Positions 6,909 to 15,631 of a stretch of 48,497 nucleotides of DNA are shown here, piece by piece (positions within the stretch are counted from its first letter, which is position 1; each line of letters begins with the position of its first letter). The position numbers and the translations under genes were made by a program. Source of the stretch: an uncultured bacterium (GTDB lineage: Bacteria; Gemmatimonadota; Gemmatimonadetes; Longimicrobiales; RSA9). The notes beneath the pieces were generated by a model that did no database searches, was not told where the DNA came from, and saw nothing but the letters and a program-made list of their open reading frames with translations. The stretch is from assembly GCA_937889645.1 (NCBI GenBank), contig CALBZE010000142.1, positions 1 through 48,497 of the forward strand, written 5' to 3'.

Positions 6909-8759
6909 ATGACCACCCGTAGCGGAGCGCGGAACTACGCGGCGAATCCCGCCGACCTCCCAACCGGCACGCTGGTCCAGCTCTTCTTCGACGCCGTCGA
7001 CCGGTACCAGAGCGCGGATGCCATGCGCTACCCGACGGGTGACGGGTGGCGCGACATAAGCCACGCCGAGGTCGAGACGCGCGTGCGTCGTATCGGGCTC
7101 GCGCTTCAGGCGCTGGGGCTGCAGAAGGGGGACCGTGCGGCGATCCTCTCGGAGAACCGGCCCGAGTGGGCGCTCGCCGACTACGCCTGCCTGTGCGTCG
7201 GCGTGCAGGACGTGCCGATCTATGCGACGCTCCCGCCGGCGCAGGTCGCCTACATCCTCAGGGATTCGGGCGCGCGGCTGATCTTCGTCTCGACGGCGGA
7301 CCAGCTCGCGAAGATCCTGGAGGTCTGGTCGGAGCTGCCGGCGCTCGAGCACGTCGTCACGTTCGACGCGGTCGAGGCCGACGACCCGCGGGTGCGCACG
7401 CTGGACGCGCTGATCGAGCTGGGCCGCGCCGAGGAGGAGGCGGGGCGCGGGCGAGACTTCCGTGCGCGCGCGCTCGAGGCCCGGCCGGACGACGTCGCCA
7501 CGATCCTCTACACCTCCGGCACGACGGGCCAGCCGAAGGGCGTGCAGCTCACGCACCAGAACATCTTCTCGAACGTGGCGGCGTGCGAGAACATCCTCGA
7601 GGTCACGTCCGAGGACGTGACGCTCAGCTTCCTGCCGCTGTCGCACATCCTCCAGCGGATGGTCGACTTCCTGTTCTTCCACAAGGGCGTGTCGATCTCC
7701 TACGTGCCGGCGATCGATCGGGTCGCGCAGAGCATGGCGGAGGTGCGGCCGACGGTCGTCGTGTCGACGCCGCGGGTGTACGAGAAGGTCTACGCGAAGG
7801 TCATGTCCGCGACCGGGCTCAAACTGCGGCTGATCCTCTGGGCCCGGAAGGTCGGACGCCGTTGGGCGGATGCGCGGCTGGCGGGTCGCAGCCCCGGTCT
7901 GTGGCTGGGGCTGCAGCACTCGATCGCGGACGCGCTGGTCTATCGCAAGATCCGTGATGCCGTGGGCGGAAGGATCCGATACTTCATTTCGGGTGCCGCG
8001 CCACTGAACCCGGAGATCGCGCGTTTCTTCTACGCGGCCGGGCTGATGATCCTGGAGGGGTACGGCCTCACCGAGACGTCGCCGGTGACGAACGTGAACC
8101 TGCCGGACTCGATCCGGTTGGGCACGGTCGGCAGGCCGGTCCCGGGGACCGAAATCATGATCGCGCCGGACGGCGAGATCCTGGTGCGCGGGCCGCAGGT
8201 GATGAAGGGGTACTTCAACCTCCCGGACGCGACGCGCGAGGCGATCGACGCGGACGGCTGGTTCCACACGGGCGACATCGGCGAGCTGGACGAGGACGGC
8301 TACCTGCGGATCACGGACCGGAAGAAGGACCTGATCGTGACGGCGGGCGGCAAGAACGTGGCGCCGCAGCCGATCGAGAACGAGATCAAGAACAGCCGTT
8401 TCATTGCCGAAGCCGTGATGCTGGGCGACCGGCGTCCCTACCCGATCGTCCTGGTCGTGCCGAACTTCGATCAGCTCGCCCGGTGGGCGAAGCAGGAGGG
8501 GATCCCGGCGGAGAGCCCGGCGGAGCTGGTCCGGGACGAGCGGGTCCGTCGCAAGATCGAGGAGGAGGTCCAGCGGCGGGTCAGCGGCTTCGCTCGCTTC
8601 GAGATCCCGAAGAAGGTCGGGATCCTCGAGCGGGAGTTCACGATCGAGTCCGGCGAGCTGACGCCGACGATGAAGGTTCGGCGTCGCGTCGTCGAAGAGC
8701 GCTACCGGAGCGTCGTCGAGGATCTGTACGGCACGCCCGAGGTCGTCGCGGCGGAGTAG
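6909..8759 (+). CDS. Long-chain fatty-acid–CoA ligase (AMP-forming)
   Basis: Activates fatty acids to acyl-CoA through an acyl-adenylate. The P-loop-like motif Y-T-S-G-T-T-G-Q-P-K-G lies near residues 201-211; Y-G-L-T-E-T-S-P-V, the W-F-H-T-G-D-I-G-E-L region and the C-terminal D-R-K-K-D-L-I-V-T-A-G-G-K-N complete the ANL signature. At 616 residues with G-A-A-P-L-N-P-E it matches the long FAA/FadD15 type. ATG follows GGAGGAAGATCG. CutA comes 6 bases later. No other beta-oxidation genes are nearby, so it may serve lipid recycling. The thioesterase at 15632 would oppose it, but nothing ties the two. Confidence 0.92.
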   Translation: MTTRSGARNYAANPADLPTGTLVQLFFDAVDRYQSADAMRYPTGDGWRDISHAEVETRVRRIGLALQALGLQKGDRAAILSENRPEWALADYACLCVGVQDVPIYATLPPAQVAYILRDSGARLIFVSTADQLAKILEVWSELPALEHVVTFDAVEADDPRVRTLDALIELGRAEEEAGRGRDFRARALEARPDDVATILYTSGTTGQPKGVQLTHQNIFSNVAACENILEVTSEDVTLSFLPLSHILQRMVDFLFFHKGVSISYVPAIDRVAQSMAEVRPTVVVSTPRVYEKVYAKVMSATGLKLRLILWARKVGRRWADARLAGRSPGLWLGLQHSIADALVYRKIRDAVGGRIRYFISGAAPLNPEIARFFYAAGLMILEGYGLTETSPVTNVNLPDSIRLGTVGRPVPGTEIMIAPDGEILVRGPQVMKGYFNLPDATREAIDADGWFHTGDIGELDEDGYLRITDRKKDLIVTAGGKNVAPQPIENEIKNSRFIAEAVMLGDRRPYPIVLVVPNFDQLARWAKQEGIPAESPAELVRDERVRRKIEEEVQRRVSGFARFEIPKKVGILEREFTIESGELTPTMKVRRRVVEERYRSVVEDLYGTPEVVAAE

Positions 8760-8765
8760 GTTGGG

Positions 8766-9110
8766 ATGGCGGAGGGAGCGACGACGCGCGTCGTGCTGAT
8801 GACGGCTCCCGACCGGGAGGTCGCCGAGCGGATCGTGCGGACGCTGGTCGAGGAGCGGCTGGTCGCGTGCGGTAACCTCGTCCCCGGCATCACCTCGATC
8901 TACCGCTGGCAGGGCGCGATCGAGTGCGATGCGGAAGTCCTGGCGATCCTGAAGACTTCGGCGGATCGGGTGTCGACGCTCCTCGCGCGGGCGTCCGAGC
9001 TTCACCCCTACGAGGTCCCGGAGCTGCTGGTCCTGCCGGTCGAGGGCGGATACCTCCCGTACCTGGAGTGGGTGCGAGAATCCACGAGTTCGCAGTCGAA
9101 CGAAGGTTGA
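8766..9110 (+). CDS. cutA: Divalent-cation tolerance protein CutA
   Basis: Small trimeric protein (114 residues) of the CutA1 family. L-V-A-C-G-N-L-V-P-G with C35 and the hallmark H-P-Y-E-V-P-E-L near residue 80 are conserved, as is the C-terminal Y-L-x-W-V. It was linked to copper tolerance in E. coli, though its general role is unsettled and may be signalling or structural. It lies between the acyl-CoA ligase and a TPR gene, both within 6 bases, so it is embedded in the operon. Confidence 0.93.
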   Translation: MAEGATTRVVLMTAPDREVAERIVRTLVEERLVACGNLVPGITSIYRWQGAIECDAEVLAILKTSADRVSTLLARASELHPYEVPELLVLPVEGGYLPYLEWVRESTSSQSNEG

Positions 9111-9115
9111 CATAG

Positions 9116-9850
9116 ATGTCGAAAGAGAAGTCTGGCGCGGGAGCGCGCAGGGCCGCCCGGAAGCGGGCGGCGGCCGGGGCTTTGTCCGAAGCCGTCGCCG
9201 AAGGGGCGGCGCCCGGGGAGTCGGTGGAGGCGGAAGAGGAAACGACGCCGTTCGATCGAGCGGTTCGGCTCGAGGCGGCGGGCGATGTCGCGGCCGCGCT
9301 CGAGGCGTATCGTGATCTGTTGGCGGTCGAGCCCGGCCACCCTCGGGCGCGTCTCAGGCTGGCGGCGCTCCTGGAGAGGACCGGGGAGCTGGAAGCGGCG
9401 CTCGAGCAGTATGAGGCGGCGCGCGTCCGCGCGCCGGACGACGTGGACGTGCTGCTGGGCGTGGGGAGCGTGCTGCTCGCGCTGCGCCGCTTCGAGGCTG
9501 CCGAGCAGGAGCTTCGCCGGGCGCAGCGGCTGGACCCGGATCGGGCGGATTGCTACGTCATGCTCGGCCTGGTCCTGTATCGGCGCGGCCTGTACGTGCA
9601 GGCGGAGGCGGAGCTGAGCCGGGCGATCGCGCTCGACCCGCAGAACGCGGCGGCGCACTACTACCGGGGCGAATCGCTGAACCACCTTGGCCGCATCGAC
9701 GAGGCGCTCTCGATGCTGATGCGGGCGGTCGAGCTGGACCCGACGAACGCGCGGGCGTATTACACCATGGGGATCCTGTACGACCGCAAGCTGTTGCGCG
9801 AGGAAGCGGCCGCGATGTACAGGGTGGCGCGCGAGCTCGGCGGGCGATGA
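9116..9850 (+). CDS. Second tetratricopeptide-repeat protein
   Basis: A 244-residue protein with an N-terminal 40 residues that are Ala/Arg/Glu-rich and likely disordered, then about five TPR units: from A-V-R-L-E-A-A-G-D-V through A-L-E-Q-Y-E-A-A, A-E-Q-E-L-R-R-A, A-E-A-E-L-S-R-A and A-L-S-M-L-M-R-A, each followed by a Pro or Asp turn. There is no signal peptide or membrane segment. The stop overlaps the macro-domain gene's ATG (ATGA), implying coupled translation and perhaps joint function. Partner unknown. Confidence 0.75.
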   Translation: MSKEKSGAGARRAARKRAAAGALSEAVAEGAAPGESVEAEEETTPFDRAVRLEAAGDVAAALEAYRDLLAVEPGHPRARLRLAALLERTGELEAALEQYEAARVRAPDDVDVLLGVGSVLLALRRFEAAEQELRRAQRLDPDRADCYVMLGLVLYRRGLYVQAEAELSRAIALDPQNAAAHYYRGESLNHLGRIDEALSMLMRAVELDPTNARAYYTMGILYDRKLLREEAAAMYRVARELGGR

Positions 9851-10359
9851 TCGAGGTCCGCATCGGTGAACTGGCCGAGGCCGGCGAGGCGGCGGTGCTG
9901 CGGCCGATCGATGCGAACTGGGGCGCGGTCACGCCGGCGATGCGGCGCCTGGAGCTGGCCGCGGGGGCGGCGCTCGCGGAGCAGTGCAGGCGCCTGGGCG
10001 AGCTCCCCGTCGGCTCGGCGGTGATCACCGGGGCGGGCGAGCTCGCGGCGGAGTTCATGGTGCACGTGGCCGTGCGTTCGGTCGACGAGCCGGTCTCGGC
10101 GGCGGGTGTGCGGCGCGGGCTCGTCAACGGGCTGCGGCGGCTCGCGGAGTGGGGGATCGAGAGCGTCGCCATGCCGCCGTTGGGGACCGGCGCCGGCAAC
10201 CTCGACGCCGAGGAGTCGGCCCGGGTCATGATCCCCGCGATCCGCGAGCATCAGCTCGCGAGCGCGCGTCCGCTCCGCGTTGCGATCGTCGTCGAAAGCG
10301 ATTACGAGTACGACGTTTTCCGGCGCATCGTCGCCGATCTCTCTCCCCGGGGGAGCTGA
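9847..10359 (+). CDS. Macro-domain protein (ADP-ribose binding)
   Basis: A 170-residue single-domain protein. Features of macro domains are the early I-D-A-N-W-G-A-V-T-P stretch and especially M-P-P-L-G-T-G-A-G-N-L-D near residues 110-121, the phosphate-binding loop, followed by a helix. Macro domains bind ADP-ribose or related nucleotides, and some remove ADP-ribose from proteins. The start is the ATG in the ATGA overlap with the TPR gene; the reading frame is open further upstream only as an alternative-frame artefact. No ADP-ribosyltransferase is visible nearby, so a DarTG-type pair is not supported. Confidence 0.8.
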   Translation: MIEVRIGELAEAGEAAVLRPIDANWGAVTPAMRRLELAAGAALAEQCRRLGELPVGSAVITGAGELAAEFMVHVAVRSVDEPVSAAGVRRGLVNGLRRLAEWGIESVAMPPLGTGAGNLDAEESARVMIPAIREHQLASARPLRVAIVVESDYEYDVFRRIVADLSPRGS

Positions 10360-10420
10360 CCCGGGCATCCGCGGATGCCTGGCGGCGGCTCCCGCACGCT
10401 GACCATCCAATCGTCAACAC

Positions 10421-11959
10421 ATGCGGATCTCACGACGGCGGATCCTCGCGTTCGGGATCCTCGGCGCGTGGCTGGCAGTCGTCGGCGTACACGTGCGGCG
10501 CGAGTATTTCCGTCCGCTCGATGTCGTGCTCGCCCAGGGCGCGGCCGCCCTCGCGCCGGGGTCGATGTTCTACCTCGCCCGGATGGGCGACCGGCCGATC
10601 GGCGTCGCGACGGCGCGGCTCGACACGCTGGCCGACGGCTTTCTGGTCGAGGACTTCCTCACGCTCGACGTGCCGGCGCTCGGGGCGATGCACCGGGCGG
10701 TCGCGAGGACGCGGGTCCGGCTGACGAAGTCGCTCGGACTCGTGAACTTCGACTTCGACCTCGACTCCGAGATCGGCCGCTTTGCCGTGCGCGGCGCGGC
10801 CCGGGGCGACACGCTCATCGAGCTGGAGATCGGGGCGGGCGGCGACCGCCAGCGTACGTCGATCGCGGTCGGCGAAGGACTCGTGCTGCCGAGCGCGCTC
10901 CCGCTACGCCTGGCCGCCGCGGGCCGGCTCGCCGTCGGCCAGCGGATGAACGTGCGGCTGTTCGACCCCTCGACGCTCGCGCCGCGCGACGTCGAGCTGA
11001 AGATCACGGCGCACGACACGATACTCGTAGCCGACACGGCGGTGTGGGACCCCGGACGCGGAGAGTGGGTCGGCGTCCCCGACACGCTCCCGGCGTGGCG
11101 CATCGAGGAGACGTTCGGCGGCGTCTCGGTCACGAGCTGGGTCGACGAAGACGGCCGTCTGATCCGCGCGGAGAGCCCGCTCGGCTTCACGCTCGAGCGC
11201 ACGGCGTACGAGATCGCGCAGGCGGAGTGGCAGCGTGCCCGGGAGGACCGGACCCTGGCGCAGGGGTACGGAACGGTGATCGAAGGGACCGCGATCGCGG
11301 CGAACGCGCAGCTCGGCGCGGCGGGCTCGATCGATCGTCTGGCCGTGCGGCTCCTGGACGTCGACCTGGAGGGCTTCGACCTCTCCGGCGGTCGGCAGGA
11401 GCTGCGGGGCGACACCCTGTTCGTCACGCGCGAGGTCCTGGCCGGCGGCGCGGGGTACGCGCTCCCGTACCGGGGCGGCGGCCCCGTCGCCGAGGAGTTG
11501 GCGGCGACGCCGCTCGTCCAGGCCGACGACCCGCGGATCGTCGAGGCCGCGAAGCGGATCGCCGGCGACGAGCGAGACCCCGCGGCCGTCGCTCGCCTGC
11601 TGAACGACTGGGTCTACGCCAACGTGCGGAAGGACATCACGCTGAGCGTGCCCAGCGCGGTGCAGGTCCTCGAGGCGATGACGGGCGACTGCAACGAGCA
11701 CACGGTCCTCTACGTCGCGCTCGCGCGCTCGCTCGGGCTACCGACCCGTACGGCGGTCGGGCTCGTCCACATCGACGGGCGCTTCTACTACCACGCCTGG
11801 CCGGAGGTCTGGCTCGACGGGCGCTGGGTCGCGGTGGATCCGACGCTCGGTCAGTTCCCGGCCGACGCATCGCACCTCAGGTTCCTGATCGGCGGGCTCG
11901 CGCGGCAGGTCGAGTTGGTGCGGCTGATCGGGAGGTTGCGGCTGGAGCCGGTGCTGTAA
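10421..11959 (+). CDS. Transglutaminase-like domain protein
   Basis: A 512-residue protein with one N-terminal membrane anchor (about residues 8-24) and a long beta-rich region. A C-terminal papain-like transglutaminase core follows: Cys in M-T-G-D-C-N-E-H-T near 423, His in Y-Y-H-A-W-P-E-V near 450 and Asp in A-V-D-P-T-L-G near 468 form the triad. Such domains in bacteria are usually cysteine proteases or amide-bond enzymes acting in the envelope. It lies 62 bases after the macro gene and about 100 before an ABC exporter. No substrate can be inferred. Confidence 0.8.
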   Translation: MRISRRRILAFGILGAWLAVVGVHVRREYFRPLDVVLAQGAAALAPGSMFYLARMGDRPIGVATARLDTLADGFLVEDFLTLDVPALGAMHRAVARTRVRLTKSLGLVNFDFDLDSEIGRFAVRGAARGDTLIELEIGAGGDRQRTSIAVGEGLVLPSALPLRLAAAGRLAVGQRMNVRLFDPSTLAPRDVELKITAHDTILVADTAVWDPGRGEWVGVPDTLPAWRIEETFGGVSVTSWVDEDGRLIRAESPLGFTLERTAYEIAQAEWQRAREDRTLAQGYGTVIEGTAIAANAQLGAAGSIDRLAVRLLDVDLEGFDLSGGRQELRGDTLFVTREVLAGGAGYALPYRGGGPVAEELAATPLVQADDPRIVEAAKRIAGDERDPAAVARLLNDWVYANVRKDITLSVPSAVQVLEAMTGDCNEHTVLYVALARSLGLPTRTAVGLVHIDGRFYYHAWPEVWLDGRWVAVDPTLGQFPADASHLRFLIGGLARQVELVRLIGRLRLEPVL

Positions 11960-12058
11960 CGGACGACTCGAAACGGTCACGATCGGCGCCGGCCGGCGGA
12001 CGACGTACGCGACGCGGCTGCCCGGCCGGGCCGACGACGAAACGGGACTGATGCGCCA

Positions 12059-12832
12059 ATGATACGTCTGGAATCCTTGACCAAGCGGTACGGCACGTTC
12101 ACGGCGGTCCACCCGATGGACCTGCACGTGAGGCGCGGCGAACTCTTCGGGTTCCTCGGCCCCAACGGCGCGGGGAAGACGACGACGATCCGGATGATCG
12201 CGGGGGTGCTCCGCCCGACCGCCGGCCGGGTCGTGATCGGCGGGCATGACATGGCGACGGACCCGATCGAGGCGAAGCGGCGGATCGGCTACATCCCGGA
12301 CCGCCCGTTCGTCTACGACAAGCTCACGGGCGCCGAGTTCCTGCGGTTCGTGGGCGGGCTCTGGGGCCAGTCCGGTCCGGAACTGGAGGAGCGCGCCGCC
12401 GATCTGCTCGAGCTGTTCGAGCTCGACCGCTGGAAGGACACGCTGGTCGAGAGCTACAGCCACGGGATGCGGCAGAAGCTGCTGATCAGTTCGGCGCTCG
12501 TCCACCGTCCGGAGCTGATCGTGGTCGACGAGCCGATGGTCGGGCTGGACCCGAAGGCCGCGCGCCTGATCAAGGACCTGCTCCGCGCTTTCACGAGCCA
12601 GGGCGGCACGGTCTTCCTATCGACGCACACGCTCGAGGTGGCCGAAGCGCTCTGCGACCGGATCGCGATCCTGAACGGCGGGCGGATCCAGGCGATCGGG
12701 ACGATGGACGAGCTGAGGCGGCAGGCGGAGGCCGGCGAGGCGGGGCTGGAGGAGATCTTCCTCAAGCTGACGGGCGGCGAGGCGGTCGCGGAGCTCGTGG
12801 CGTCGCTGATGCCTACGACGGTGGAGGCGTGA
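12059..12832 (+). CDS. ABC transporter ATP-binding protein
   Basis: The 257-residue ATPase of an ABC-2-type exporter. Walker A is G-P-N-G-A-G-K-T (34-41), the Q-loop region is followed by the signature Y-S-H-G-M-R-Q-K near 131-138, and Walker B is L-I-V-V-D-E-P near 155-161, then a switch His in L-S-T-H-T. The F-G-F-L-G-P-N-G-A-G-K form resembles the CcmA/DrrA/NatA group. Its end overlaps the permease gene, so the two form one transporter. Substrate unknown. Confidence 0.9.
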   Translation: MIRLESLTKRYGTFTAVHPMDLHVRRGELFGFLGPNGAGKTTTIRMIAGVLRPTAGRVVIGGHDMATDPIEAKRRIGYIPDRPFVYDKLTGAEFLRFVGGLWGQSGPELEERAADLLELFELDRWKDTLVESYSHGMRQKLLISSALVHRPELIVVDEPMVGLDPKAARLIKDLLRAFTSQGGTVFLSTHTLEVAEALCDRIAILNGGRIQAIGTMDELRRQAEAGEAGLEEIFLKLTGGEAVAELVASLMPTTVEA

Positions 12833-14583
12833 TGGAGAGCGCGGCCTTGCCCTCCGCGGCGCGCGCGTCGGCGCGCGCCCCCAACGCGATGCGCACGTCT
12901 GGCGCGGGGTTCCTTCTCTACCCTGCGTGGCGCGGGGCGCAGCGTCGCTTCCGGGAGTCGTCGAGCGTGGCGCGAGGGGTCGTGCTCGGCGCGGTCGGCA
13001 TCATCTTCTGGGCGAGCCTCTTCGCGATCCTGTACCGCATTCTCAACTACTTCCGGAGTGCCGAGGGGATCGGCGACGTCCTGGCGACGAAGCTGCTGGG
13101 GCTGATCCTGCTGATGTTCCTGTCGATCCTGCTGCTGTCGAACATCATCACGGCGCTCTCGTCGTTCTTCCTGGCGCGCGACCTCGAATTGCTCATGGCC
13201 GCGCCGGTCGACGGCGTGCGCGTCTACGGCGCTCGGCTCGCGGAGACGCTTCTGCAGTCGTCGTGGATGGTGGTGCTGGTGCTACTGCCGATCCTCGGCG
13301 CCTACGCGGTGGTCTACGAGGGCGGCGCGCTCTACTGGCTCGTCGCCGTGACGGCGGTGGCGGCGTTCCTCGTCCTGCCGGCCGTGGCCGGGACGGCGAT
13401 CACCCTCGTCCTGGTCAACGTGTTCCCGGCCCGCCGCGCGCGCGACCTGCTCGCCGTGGTCGCGCTCCTCGGCGCCGCGGGGCTGATTCTCGCCATCCGG
13501 CTCCTGCGTCCCGAGCAACTCGCTCGACCCGAGGGGTTCAGCAACCTCGTCGACTTCGTCGCCACGCTGCAGACGCCCCAGTCCGCGTGGCTGCCGAGCG
13601 AATGGGCGGCGGAGGCGATGATGGCCGCGCTCGACACTCGCGTCGCCGGCGACTTCTTCCCGCTCCTCCTCCTCGCGTCCACGGCCGCCGCGTTCTTCGT
13701 GATCGGCGCGTGGCTCCACGAGAAGCTGTACCGCGACGGCTACAGCCGGGCGCAGGAAGGGGGCGAACTGAAGGAGGGGAGGCGACGTCGCGCCGGGCTC
13801 CTGACCGCGGTGTTCGGCCGCTGGTCGCCTCCGGTCCGCTCGCTCGCGGTCAAGGAGATCCGCACCTTCTTCCGCGACACGACGCAGTGGTCGCAGCTCA
13901 TCCTGCTGGCCGTGCTCCTCGTGGTCTATATCTACAACGTGAAGGTGCTTCCGCTGTGGACCGGCGAGGAGGTCGGCTTCTTCCTCGTCAACGTGGTGTC
14001 GTTCCTGAACCTCGGTCTGGCCGGCTTCGTCCTGGCCGCGATCGCCGCGCGCTTCCTCTTCCCGGCGGTCAGCCTCGAGGGGCGAAGCATGTGGCTGCTC
14101 CGCTCCTCGCCGCTCGACATGCGGCGCCTCCTGTGGACGAAGTACTGGATCGGCCTCGCGCCGCTCCTCGTCCTCGCCGTGGGGATCACGCTGGGCACGA
14201 ACGTGATCCTGCGCGTCGGGCCGTTCATGATGACGCTCTCGCTGGCGACGATCGTGGTCGTGACGTTCGCGATCGCGTCGCTCGCGATCGGGTTCGGCGC
14301 GCTGTTCCCGCGCTTCGAGACGGACAACGCGGCGCAGATCTCGACCGGCTTCGGCGGGCTGCTCTTCATGATGACCGCGACGACGTACCTGGCCGCCGTG
14401 GTCGTGCTCGAGGCGTGGCCGGTCTACGCGGTGCTGCGCGCGCGTGCCCGCGGCGAGCCGCTCGGCGGCGACGACGTCGCCTGGCTCGCGCTCGGCCTCG
14501 GCCTCGCCCTCGCCCTTTCGATCGCCGCGACGCTCGTCCCGCTCCGCTTCGCGGTCCGGCGGGTCGAGGCGCTGGACATGTGA
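12832..14583 (+). CDS. ABC exporter permease, large multi-spanning
   Basis: Partner of the preceding ATPase, 583 residues with roughly twelve hydrophobic segments (starting G-V-V-L-G-A-V-G-I-I-F-W near 50) and a central cytoplasmic loop rich in Glu/Arg (about 300-330). The size and spread of helices resemble the putative ABC exporter family found in two-gene systems; no FtsX or MacB periplasmic domain is present. I placed the start at ATG 12832, sharing the A of the ATPase stop, with GGAGG 5 bases upstream; a GTG three bases earlier is possible. Its stop is one base before the next ATG. Confidence 0.8.
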   Translation: MESAALPSAARASARAPNAMRTSGAGFLLYPAWRGAQRRFRESSSVARGVVLGAVGIIFWASLFAILYRILNYFRSAEGIGDVLATKLLGLILLMFLSILLLSNIITALSSFFLARDLELLMAAPVDGVRVYGARLAETLLQSSWMVVLVLLPILGAYAVVYEGGALYWLVAVTAVAAFLVLPAVAGTAITLVLVNVFPARRARDLLAVVALLGAAGLILAIRLLRPEQLARPEGFSNLVDFVATLQTPQSAWLPSEWAAEAMMAALDTRVAGDFFPLLLLASTAAAFFVIGAWLHEKLYRDGYSRAQEGGELKEGRRRRAGLLTAVFGRWSPPVRSLAVKEIRTFFRDTTQWSQLILLAVLLVVYIYNVKVLPLWTGEEVGFFLVNVVSFLNLGLAGFVLAAIAARFLFPAVSLEGRSMWLLRSSPLDMRRLLWTKYWIGLAPLLVLAVGITLGTNVILRVGPFMMTLSLATIVVVTFAIASLAIGFGALFPRFETDNAAQISTGFGGLLFMMTATTYLAAVVVLEAWPVYAVLRARARGEPLGGDDVAWLALGLGLALALSIAATLVPLRFAVRRVEALDM

Positions 14584-14584
14584 G

Positions 14585-15457
14585 ATGACCGATCTCGAGC
14601 GGGACCTCGAGCTCGCGCTCGCCGGCGCGTACCGGGCGGGCGTCATGGCGATGGCATCCTTCGGCGGCGAGCACGAGGTGATCGAGAAGGCGCCGGACCA
14701 GCCGGTCACGCCCGTGGATCTCGAGGCGGACCGGCTGCTGCGGGACGCGCTCACCGGCTCGCGGCCCGATTACGGCTGGCTGTCCGAAGAGGCGGCGGAC
14801 CGGCCGGACCGCTTGGCGGCCGAGCGGGTATGGATCGTGGACCCGATCGACGGGACGAAGTCGTACATCGCGGGCCGTCCGGAATTCGCGATCTCGATCG
14901 GACTCGCATGGCGCGGGGAGGCCGTGCTCGGCGTGATCCACAACCCGGCGACGCACGAGGTGTTCTGGGCGATTCGCGGCGCCGGCGCGTACGCGGGGAC
15001 GCTGGAATCCGAAGTCGTGCCGCGGTCGCCGACGCGGCTGGCCGTGAGCGAGCGGTCGACCGAAGACCAGACGGTGCTGCTCGCGTCGCGGAGCGAGATC
15101 GCCGCGGGCGAATTCGACCCGTTCCACGGCGGCTGGCGCCTGCGGCCGACCGGGAGCACCGCGTACAAGCTCGCGCTCCTCGCCGCCGGCGCCGGCGACG
15201 TGTTCCTGAGCCGAGGCCCGAAGAGCGAGTGGGACGTGTGCGCGGGCGCGGTGCTGGTCGAGGAGGCCGGCGGGCGGATCACCGACCTGGACGGCCGCCC
15301 GCTGCGCTTCAATCGGCCGGATCCGTACGTGCACGGCGTGCTGGCGTCGAACGGCCGATTGCACGATTATGTGCTCGGGGTCGTGGAGACGCTGCCGCCG
15401 GCGGCCCGACTGCGTCGTCCCGCCGGCCGGCCGCGCGCGGGACCCGAGGAGGAGTGA
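14585..15457 (+). CDS. Inositol-monophosphatase-family phosphatase (CysQ-like)
   Basis: A lithium-sensitive-type, magnesium-dependent phosphomonoesterase of 290 residues. Metal ligands are in S-E-E-A-A-D (near 67-72) and W-I-V-D-P-I-D-G-T-K (D86, D89), and the C-terminal S-E-W-D-V-C-A-G-A-V holds the third-site Asp. D-G-T-K-S-Y-I rather than D-G-T-x-N-F, together with the phosphate-hydrolase layout, favours a 3'(2'),5'-bisphosphate nucleotidase (CysQ) or histidinol-phosphatase-like role over inositol phosphatase. It starts one base after the ABC permease. Specificity is inference. Confidence 0.82.
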   Translation: MTDLERDLELALAGAYRAGVMAMASFGGEHEVIEKAPDQPVTPVDLEADRLLRDALTGSRPDYGWLSEEAADRPDRLAAERVWIVDPIDGTKSYIAGRPEFAISIGLAWRGEAVLGVIHNPATHEVFWAIRGAGAYAGTLESEVVPRSPTRLAVSERSTEDQTVLLASRSEIAAGEFDPFHGGWRLRPTGSTAYKLALLAAGAGDVFLSRGPKSEWDVCAGAVLVEEAGGRITDLDGRPLRFNRPDPYVHGVLASNGRLHDYVLGVVETLPPAARLRRPAGRPRAGPEEE

Positions 15458-15624
15458 TGAACTGGTTCATCGTGTCGTGCATCGTCGTCTTCGCGCTGGG
15501 GATCTACATCGGGCTGGGTTTCCCGGGGCTCCCCGGCCGCGAGGACCGCGTGGTGCATCGCCGTCGGCGCGTCCACCACTTCACCCCGCTCGATCTGCTG
15601 CGTCCGCCGCAGCGTCGCCGCTGA
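15457..15624 (+). CDS. Small membrane protein, 55 residues
   Basis: Short frame overlapping the phosphatase stop by one base and preceded by GAGGAGGAG, an excellent ribosome site. The product has an N-terminal hydrophobic helix (W-F-I-V-S-C-I-V-V-F-A-L-G-I-Y-I) and a cytoplasmic tail rich in Arg and His (R-R-R-R-V-H-H) ending P-Q-R-R-R. It ends 7 bases before the thioesterase ATG, so it fits the operon. No family recognised. The strong start context makes it likely real. Confidence 0.6.
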   Translation: MNWFIVSCIVVFALGIYIGLGFPGLPGREDRVVHRRRRVHHFTPLDLLRPPQRRR

Positions 15625-15631
15625 CCGGGCA

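Noticed and set aside
9106..9112. TTGACA just before the second TPR gene
   Set aside because: It is made by the cutA stop and start of the next gene; no -10 at proper distance.
6144..9113. A 989-codon open frame antisense to the OsmC, acyl-CoA ligase and neighbouring genes
   Set aside because: It is Arg/Asp/Leu-rich with no domain pattern, and lies opposite well-identified genes; high GC makes long antisense frames common.
9847..10359. Toxin-antitoxin DarTG-type macro pair
   Set aside because: The macro protein has no partner ADP-ribosyltransferase next to it.
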